20,029 nt of DNA, taken from IMG/VR virus record IMGVR_UViG_3300008624_000090, positions 1 through 20,029 of that record; one strand, given 5' to 3'. Shown in pieces: positions 16,209 to 20,029 of the stretch. A model generated the notes under the pieces. It saw only the letters and a program-made list of their open reading frames with translations. It searched no databases and was not told where the DNA came from. Each line of letters opens with the position of its first letter. The first letter of the stretch is position 1. A program made the translations under genes and the position numbers. Source of the DNA: a virus.

Positions 16209-17491
16209 CTAACTAAACTCCCATGTATTTTATAATCATTCATAGCTATTTCTTGTTTTATTTTATGTTTATCCTCATAGTCATTAATAGACATCGCAAG
16301 ATACCTCATACTATCGCAGGCATGGCTGCTCCAATCATGAGTAGGCTTGTTATGAAACATTTTCATCTTCTCATTATACTTTCGATGATAATGTCTCAAA
16401 GCATCTATTAAAGGTTTTGTTTTATCCAGGTTAAAATAACATCTGGGTAAAAGCATCTTTAAACTGTGGATCCCATCCTCTAAAGGAATTTTAGGAAGTA
16501 TTCTAAATTTAATTCCTAACTGGTAAGCCACCTCTCTCCTAGTTTTTCCAGAAGAGAACTCTTGAACTTCAATATCGTGCGGTGCAAAATGTTTATCATA
16601 AATATAATCTTTTTCTTTAAGCACCTGGACATAATGAGGTAAACCCTCTCTTCGATTTTCATAAAAATCTATTACTCTTATGGTATTACCAAGCTTTTGA
16701 TAAAATACAATAGCTGTGGAATCTCCAACTCCAATGTCCCATGAAGTATTAACTAATAAACTTGGATCATAATCCATATTAACAATATGTTGATTATCTT
16801 CCAACTTCTTCATAATTTTACCATAAATGGATCCCTCAATATTTGCGATCCAATCACATTCAAACTCCTGGCGGAATTTAGTTTCCCCCATTTGTTTTTT
16901 AGCAGCGTCTAATTCTTCCTGGTCTATAATGCCTGTTTTTGATGCGGGAGCTGTATAAGTGAACCACTTAGGATCCGCTGTTGCCTGCTGGTATAATTCA
17001 TAAAATAGGTTAGACATTCCAGCTGGCGTACCGATCATATATGCGAACCCCTTACGATCCGATAGAGCGGGTCTAATAATCTCATTCCAGAGCTTAGGTT
17101 GGATCTGAGCTACCTCATCAATTATAACTCCATCTAAAGCCAAACCCCTTAGTGAATCTGGCTGCTCCGAGCTAAGTAAAGTTATTCGGCTGCCGTTGGG
17201 TAGATCACATCTTAATTCTGTTTCATTAAACCTGGTTGTTGGAATAGATCCAGCAAACATTTTCATATAATCCCAGGCTATGGATTTAGCTTGCTTATAG
17301 GTTGGAGCGATATATGCGTATCTCGGATTAACCATCTTATTTTGCAAAGCCGCCCGAATTAAATGATTCAACATGCAAACTGTTTTTCCAAATCTCCGAT
17401 GACACGCTAAAACCGCAAATCTATATTTATCTAATTCGTTATGTAATTTATTCTGCAGCTCTCTAGGAGAATATGGAATTTTAACGTGCAT
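16205..17491 (-). CDS. terL: Terminase large subunit (packaging ATPase-nuclease)
   Basis: 428 aa. The motor and nuclease motifs are visible: Walker A HRRFGKTV (31-38), Walker B VIIDE (122-126), coupling motif GTPAG (154-158), and a C-terminal RNase H-like nuclease with the acidic residue in WDIGVGDSTAIVFY (251-264), an acidic residue in the DFYE region, and HACDSMRYL (390-398). The layout matches the Terminase_6 type. It cuts the concatemer and pumps DNA through the portal. It is compact for a TerL (many are 450-600 aa). It begins with an ATG that shares a base with the stop of the 34-aa membrane peptide (TAATG) and ends in an ATGA overlap with the KKTLLG gene. In T7 this gene lies far downstream, so the order here is not that of T7. 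Confidence 0.95.
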   Translation of the reverse strand: MHVKIPYSPRELQNKLHNELDKYRFAVLACHRRFGKTVCMLNHLIRAALQNKMVNPRYAYIAPTYKQAKSIAWDYMKMFAGSIPTTRFNETELRCDLPNGSRITLLSSEQPDSLRGLALDGVIIDEVAQIQPKLWNEIIRPALSDRKGFAYMIGTPAGMSNLFYELYQQATADPKWFTYTAPASKTGIIDQEELDAAKKQMGETKFRQEFECDWIANIEGSIYGKIMKKLEDNQHIVNMDYDPSLLVNTSWDIGVGDSTAIVFYQKLGNTIRVIDFYENRREGLPHYVQVLKEKDYIYDKHFAPHDIEVQEFSSGKTRREVAYQLGIKFRILPKIPLEDGIHSLKMLLPRCYFNLDKTKPLIDALRHYHRKYNEKMKMFHNKPTHDWSSHACDSMRYLAMSINDYEDKHKIKQEIAMNDYKIHGSLVR

Positions 17492-17595
17492 TATAAAATT
17501 ATTAAAATAGCAAGTATAACACCTACAGCGATCATAACTTTTTTATGATCTTTCCAATAGTGTTTAACTTCATGAATAAATAAATTAATATCCAT
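17491..17595 (-). CDS. 34-aa single-span membrane peptide
   Basis: A short gene with product MDINLFIHEVKHYWKDHKKV followed by MIAVGVILAILIIL and stop. The first 20 residues are polar and charged; the last 14 are wholly hydrophobic, so it should be a tail-anchored membrane peptide with a cytoplasmic N-terminus. Support: a strong GGAGG ribosome site four bases before the ATG (with the stop of the previous gene just upstream of it), complete codons, and a TAATG overlap with the terminase gene. The length and single span resemble small holin-like or accessory peptides, but no family is recognised. Function unknown. Confidence 0.7.
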   Translation of the reverse strand: MDINLFIHEVKHYWKDHKKVMIAVGVILAILIIL

Positions 17596-17604
17596 TATCC
17601 CTCC

Positions 17605-17973
17605 CTAGTGAATTGTTGGTAGTTTAAAAAAATCACTCATCGCATTGTAATTAATACCAGATTTTTTCATTAATTTTGATGCAAAACTTTTTGCATGTTC
17701 CTCTGTTTCAAAGCCGTTAAAGTGAACTACCATAGAGTTTGTTTCTTCTTGAATTAAAACTAGAGCAGTAATTAATTTATCTCCTGGCTGTGTGTTTGTC
17801 TCTGTGTGTGCCTCGATCTCCCTAGATATAATATTATTGCGCACAGCGCCAGCTTTTGGGGGTATACCCCTTTGCGTATTTCCCTTTTCAACTTTGCGTT
17901 TTTCTTGTTTTTTTAACGTCATCGGTTTCTCAAACTGCTGCGAACCAAGCAAATCAAATAAAAATTTAAACAT
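17605..17973 (-). CDS. Hypothetical protein before terL
   Basis: 122 aa from the ATG at 17973 (MFKFLFDLLGSQQFEKPM). This start is preferred because AAAGGAT lies at the right distance; the possible ATG 18 codons upstream has no ribosome site and its extra region looks non-coding. The first ten residues are hydrophobic. The middle is basic and Lys-rich (TLKKQEKRKVEKGNTQRGIPPKAGAVRN), then comes a compact C-terminal half with LITALVLIQEETNSMVVHFNGFETEEHAKSFASKLMKK, a beta-alpha pattern perhaps of a small RNA- or protein-binding fold. No family is recognised. It lies between the small terminase and the membrane peptide, and shows no catalytic motif. Confidence 0.7.
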   Translation of the reverse strand: MFKFLFDLLGSQQFEKPMTLKKQEKRKVEKGNTQRGIPPKAGAVRNNIISREIEAHTETNTQPGDKLITALVLIQEETNSMVVHFNGFETEEHAKSFASKLMKKSGINYNAMSDFFKLPTIH

Positions 17974-18108
17974 TGTGTTATCCTTTGTGTTGATAATAGT
18001 AATCATTAGCGAACAAATAGCGAACATTCAGAAATCATACGCGCGCGCGGAACTGTGTTTCCTCGTATCATGTACCCGATAAACCAGGCTAACCAGTAGG
18101 ATTACTTC
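17974..18108 (-). promoter_or_regulatory. Non-coding gap with direct repeats and CG-alternating run
   Basis: This 135-nt gap carries no supported gene. Two exact copies of TGTTCGCTA (minus strand, 18026-18018 and 18015-18007) lie 11 bp apart, about one helical turn, and suit a protein binding site. A CG-alternating run (18040-18050) sits about 15 nt upstream of them, unusual in this AT-rich DNA. No good -35/-10 pair and no U-tract hairpin is visible. A 21-codon ORF crosses the region but lacks a ribosome site. Confidence 0.35.
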
Positions 18109-18567
18109 TTATGCTTTCGGATAATCCCCGACATTTCCAGGTAACTCTTTAACAGATGTACTTGATACTTGATCCATAACTTCTTTAGCTTGTAGCATAT
18201 TCTTTTCATCATTAGGCGCTCCCCAACTTACGCTCATTGTAAGATCTTGTTTGATCTCTGATTTAGTTTTATCCGCAAAGACGTTGCTTGCTAACTTGCT
18301 CGCAATCCAGCGAATGTGTCCCCATTTTTCTTTAATAAACATCATCTCTTGATTATTTTTAGGAACTTCCATATCTTCTGCTATCTTATCCAGGAGAGTA
18401 TATACACCTGTCTCCCTGGCATTCCTAATCTTTTTTTGTAAATCTTCATCCTCTCTTTGAGCCTTATAAACTGCAGAAAGACTTGGCATTGTTTTATCTC
18501 TGCATATTTTACTTAGTGGTTCTCCAAGTTCGAGTCTCTTAATAATTTCGTTTTGTTTAATATCCAT
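18109..18567 (-). CDS. terS: Terminase small subunit, Sf6-like
   Basis: 152 aa. An N-terminal helix-turn-helix runs IIKRLELGEPLSKICRDKTMPSLSAVYKAQREDEDL (8-43), the DNA-recognition layout of Sf6-type small terminases, followed by a long helix RNARETGVYTLLDKIAED (48-65) and the family's RWIASKLASNVFADKTKSEI segment (86-105). It oligomerises as a ring and selects the packaging site for TerL. The ATG overlaps the preceding HGGxSTG-like gene by 55 nt in another frame; the HTH begins near residue 8, so the early start is needed. A weak GAAGAG lies upstream. TerL is not adjacent: two genes and a 135-nt gap lie between. Confidence 0.82.
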   Translation of the reverse strand: MDIKQNEIIKRLELGEPLSKICRDKTMPSLSAVYKAQREDEDLQKKIRNARETGVYTLLDKIAEDMEVPKNNQEMMFIKEKWGHIRWIASKLASNVFADKTKSEIKQDLTMSVSWGAPNDEKNMLQAKEVMDQVSSTSVKELPGNVGDYPKA

Positions 18568-18782
18568 TGTTCAATCTCTTCATCCGTTTTATTTTTAAAC
18601 GGCAATAAATTCTTATAAGCTTTAATTTTTCCTTTTAATGTTGTGGCTCCTTGGCACATTCCTCCATGGAATCGGCAGCGATAGAATCCACTTTTTTTTA
18701 AATACCCTTTTGCTCGGCATCTTAAACCGCTATGTCTTGCGATAGAATCGCATTGTATTTTTTTTAGTGGTCTGCCTGGCAT
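18513..18782 (-). CDS. HGGxSTG-like Cys/His small phage protein
   Basis: 89 aa, basic. It begins MPGRPLKKIQC and has Cys11, Cys22, Cys36 and His39 followed by GG, giving a likely zinc site in the pattern C-x10-C-x13-C-x2-HGG. This resembles the HGGxSTG proteins found near small terminase genes in alphaproteobacterial phages and prophages; here the motif reads HGGMCQGATT. The rest is Lys-rich and helical. Function is unknown; a DNA-binding or packaging-linked role is inferred. The ATG lacks a ribosome site of its own: the nearest GGAGG (18827-18823) is placed for a different-frame ATG (18816). It overlaps the small terminase by 55 nt. Confidence 0.75.
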   Translation of the reverse strand: MPGRPLKKIQCDSIARHSGLRCRAKGYLKKSGFYRCRFHGGMCQGATTLKGKIKAYKNLLPFKNKTDEEIEQWILNKTKLLRDSNLENH

Positions 18783-18842
18783 AGAGGTAATGTGCGCGGT
18801 GGGTAATGAACGACATACGTTTCCTCCATTATATCACTCTGT

Positions 18843-19253
18843 TTAATTAATTTTGTCGATATTGTCGAGCATATTCTTCTCTCTTGCTTGTTCTTCCATA
18901 TTAATAAGCGCAGTTAAATATCTTCTTTTAATAGTTGTTCGATGAACACCAAACTTACGCGCTAAAGATACCCAGGAAAATCTCATGGCTCGACCCCAAA
19001 TTAATCTTCTCTGGTCCAATTCAACCAAGATAAGTAAATCAATAGCTAACTCCCAGCAGTTCATTTGTTTAAAAGTAGCTCTAAGCTTTAGTCCAGGTTT
19101 CTTATCATAATAGCCAATATCTTTAGGATCATAAGACATTTCAAGGAGATCCCACATTTTAGGAGAGCCTGGTGCTTTAGGCTTACTCATTAAACGCTCA
19201 CACATTCCAGCGTTTTCAAATATTTCAATTAATTTAACTAGCCTTAGTTTCAC
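18843..19253 (-). CDS. DUF6362-like helix-turn-helix protein
   Basis: 136 aa from a GTG start at 19253 overlapping the winged-helix gene by 20 nt. The C-terminal half reads ELDQRRLIWGRAMRFSWVSLARKFGVHRTTIKRRYLTALINM (78-119), a helix-turn-helix with the arrangement of DUF6362 proteins of alphaproteobacterial phages ('RRL.W.RA...W..IA..FG.SR.T..RR...AL'). The N-terminal part has a helix LVKLIEIFENAGMCERLM and then a Trp-containing linker, also as in the family from memory. Later ATGs (codons 17 and 22) exist but would remove this helix. The role is unknown, probably DNA binding, either regulatory or packaging-linked. It lacks a clear ribosome site and is likely translated by coupling. Confidence 0.72.
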   Translation of the reverse strand: MKLRLVKLIEIFENAGMCERLMSKPKAPGSPKMWDLLEMSYDPKDIGYYDKKPGLKLRATFKQMNCWELAIDLLILVELDQRRLIWGRAMRFSWVSLARKFGVHRTTIKRRYLTALINMEEQAREKNMLDNIDKIN

Positions 19254-19878
19254 GCTGCACCATAATTATCGCAGCGGTATCAAACTTTTTTTTTGGATTG
19301 CGAGGTTTAATCGCCTCCACTAAACTTTTAAATTTATGCACTCTTATTCTTTTACCAGATTTATTTTGAAATTCCATAAAATGACCCTCTTCTCCAATAC
19401 TGTCATATTTTTCCCCTTTATACTCGAAATGTTTTATAGAATGATTAGCAACCCCACCACTCGCGAACGATGATCTATTATAGTTATTCCTATAATTATT
19501 CTTACCCCTATAATAGTTATATTTAGTTTTATTAATATCAGTCAGTAGAGACACATTATTTGATTTATTTGACACATAATTATCCACAATCAGTTTCTTT
19601 CTAGCATTTTCTAGTATTGTTTGTTTAGGTAAGTGATATTCATTCGTTGAACTTTTCCGTGTTATTTTAACATACCCCAGCTTAGCAAGGTGGAGAATGC
19701 TACGATAAATAGTAGATCTACTTAAACCAATAGCTTTGGAGATTGTGGCATGGCGCGGAAAACAGGATCCTGTGTGTCGGTTCATATAAGATACTAATTT
19801 TAAATAAATAACTTTATCATTAGAACTCAATCTATTATCATCCAGGATTTTATTATCTCCTACAAAAAATAAGCTCAT
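19234..19878 (-). CDS. Winged-helix DNA-binding protein (replication initiator or regulator-like)
   Basis: 214 aa. The first 75 residues form a helix_turn_helix_36-like winged helix: SSNDKVIYLKLVSYMNRHTGSCFPRHATISKAIGLSRSTIYRSILHLAKLGYVKITRK (18-75), with the recognition helix near 51-62. This fold is common in plasmid/phage replication initiators and in regulators. The middle (113-137) is Tyr/Asn/Arg-rich and low in complexity, encoded by AT-rich repeats, and the C-terminal part is Lys-rich with FEYKGEKYDSIGEEGHFMEF. A phage O-type initiator or a transcriptional switch both fit. The ATG overlaps the upstream stop as ATGA. No helicase loader gene is seen next to it in the window, which weakens the initiator idea. 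Confidence 0.7.
   Translation of the reverse strand: MSLFFVGDNKILDDNRLSSNDKVIYLKLVSYMNRHTGSCFPRHATISKAIGLSRSTIYRSILHLAKLGYVKITRKSSTNEYHLPKQTILENARKKLIVDNYVSNKSNNVSLLTDINKTKYNYYRGKNNYRNNYNRSSFASGGVANHSIKHFEYKGEKYDSIGEEGHFMEFQNKSGKRIRVHKFKSLVEAIKPRNPKKKFDTAAIIMVQRETKAS
19476..19520. repeat. AT-rich repeat cluster inside the winged-helix gene
   Basis: On the plus strand three related words occur: TATTATAGTTAT (19476-19487), TATAATTATT (19491-19500) and TATAATAGTTAT (19509-19520). The first and third differ at one base, and CTATTATAG and CTATAATAG around them are inverted copies of each other. They encode the Tyr/Asn-rich middle of the protein. They could be iterons or simply the DNA face of a low-complexity peptide. 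Confidence 0.45.
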
Positions 19879-20009
19879 TTATTTTCTTTCCATTTTTTAT
19901 AATCTTTAACCCACTTATTAGGATCCCGCTTACTCCAGCGTTTATTCCACGCCCAGCAACTAACCATTGATCCATATTTTTCAATTAATCCTAAGATCCA
20001 ATCCCTCAT
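19875..20009 (-). CDS. Small Trp-rich basic protein, start near right edge
   Basis: 44 aa, from the ATG at 20009 (MRDWILGLIEKYGSMVSCWA) to a TGA overlapping the next ATG (ATGA). It has six Trp and many Lys residues (W21, W25, W33, W40 spaced about eight apart) in the C-terminal half, so a short basic amphipathic helix or nucleic-acid binding tail is possible. Just upstream is a GGTGGTGG run that could serve as a ribosome site. The frame is also open upstream to the window edge, so a longer reading cannot be excluded. No family is recognised. Confidence 0.6.
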   Translation of the reverse strand: MRDWILGLIEKYGSMVSCWAWNKRWSKRDPNKWVKDYKKWKENK

Positions 20010-20029
20010 AAAACCACCACCAACATATA

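Noticed and set aside
17974-18027. 18-codon N-terminal extension of the 122-aa protein
   Set aside because: No ribosome site at 18027, it runs over the TGTTCGCTA repeats, and a good AAAGGAT site serves the ATG at 17973.
18006-18071. 21-codon ORF in the gap after the small terminase
   Set aside because: No Shine-Dalgarno, no recognisable peptide, and it covers the repeats; probably chance.
284-18082. Plus-strand open frames of 60-100 codons
   Set aside because: All lie opposite well-supported minus-strand genes or the gap at 18 kb, with no recognisable product; they are antisense shadows in AT-rich DNA.
17974-18108. Possible tRNA in the GC-richer gap
   Set aside because: No TTC-loop box, no acceptor-stem pairing or CCA-type end could be found.
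18828-18833. TATAAT as a promoter before the HGGxSTG-like gene
   Set aside because: The start of transcription would fall on the GGAGG itself, and no -35 box is at the right distance.
1-20029. CRISPR array, insertion sequence or integrase site
   Set aside because: No spaced direct repeats, transposase motifs, terminal inverted repeats or integrase frame were seen.

Overview
The window is a contiguous, visibly AT-rich block of a tailed-phage genome, and every supported gene lies on the minus strand, so transcription runs from high to low coordinates. The virion parts follow the T7 (podovirus) plan: a T7 gp8-type portal, scaffold, capsid protein, gp11/gp12-type tail tube proteins, gp13/gp14/gp15-type internal virion proteins, very large internal proteins, and T7-type tail fibres. 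The packaging genes differ from T7: both terminase genes sit upstream of the portal rather than at the far end, and no single-subunit RNA polymerase is seen. DUF6362-like and HGGxSTG-like proteins before the terminase, a Bbp19-like protein after the portal and the strong AT bias suggest a phage or prophage of an AT-rich, possibly marine (SAR11-like) alphaproteobacterium. The host is inference only.

From right to left: (i) about 18.1-20.0 kb holds early/packaging regulators: a Trp-rich small ORF, a winged-helix protein whose gene contains a cluster of AT-rich repeats, a DUF6362-like HTH protein, a Cys/His HGGxSTG-like protein and a Sf6-type small terminase. (ii) 17.97-16.2 kb holds an unknown 122-aa protein, a 34-aa single-membrane-span peptide and the large terminase. 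(iii) 16.2-12.1 kb holds a pair of paralogous proline-rich small proteins, the portal, a Bbp19-like protein, the scaffold and the major capsid protein, which has a 138-nt untranslated leader and is followed at once by a hairpin terminator. (iv) 12.05-8.96 kb holds the tail adaptor and nozzle; the nozzle carries two inserted tandem beta-type modules. (v) 8.97-1.73 kb holds the ejected internal proteins: a GNAT-like protein, a gp14-like protein, a gp15-like protein, a 571-aa protein carrying a zeta-toxin-like P-loop kinase domain, and a 942-aa very large internal protein. (vi) 1.73 kb to the left edge holds the tail fibre with a heptad-repeat stalk, a small beta-rich virion protein and the start of a second fibre-like gene that uses a TTG start.

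The genes are packed very tightly. Stop and start codons overlap as TAATG or ATGA at many junctions, and several stop codons lie inside or next to the next gene's Shine-Dalgarno sequence, so long polycistronic messages with translational coupling are likely. The most unusual items are the kinase domain in the gp16 position, the nozzle insertion, the paralogous pair whose shared C-terminal codons double as ribosome binding sites, the terminator placed as in T7 (T-phi), and possible origin-like repeats inside the winged-helix gene. No lysis gene, integrase, DNA polymerase, tRNA or CRISPR array is visible.
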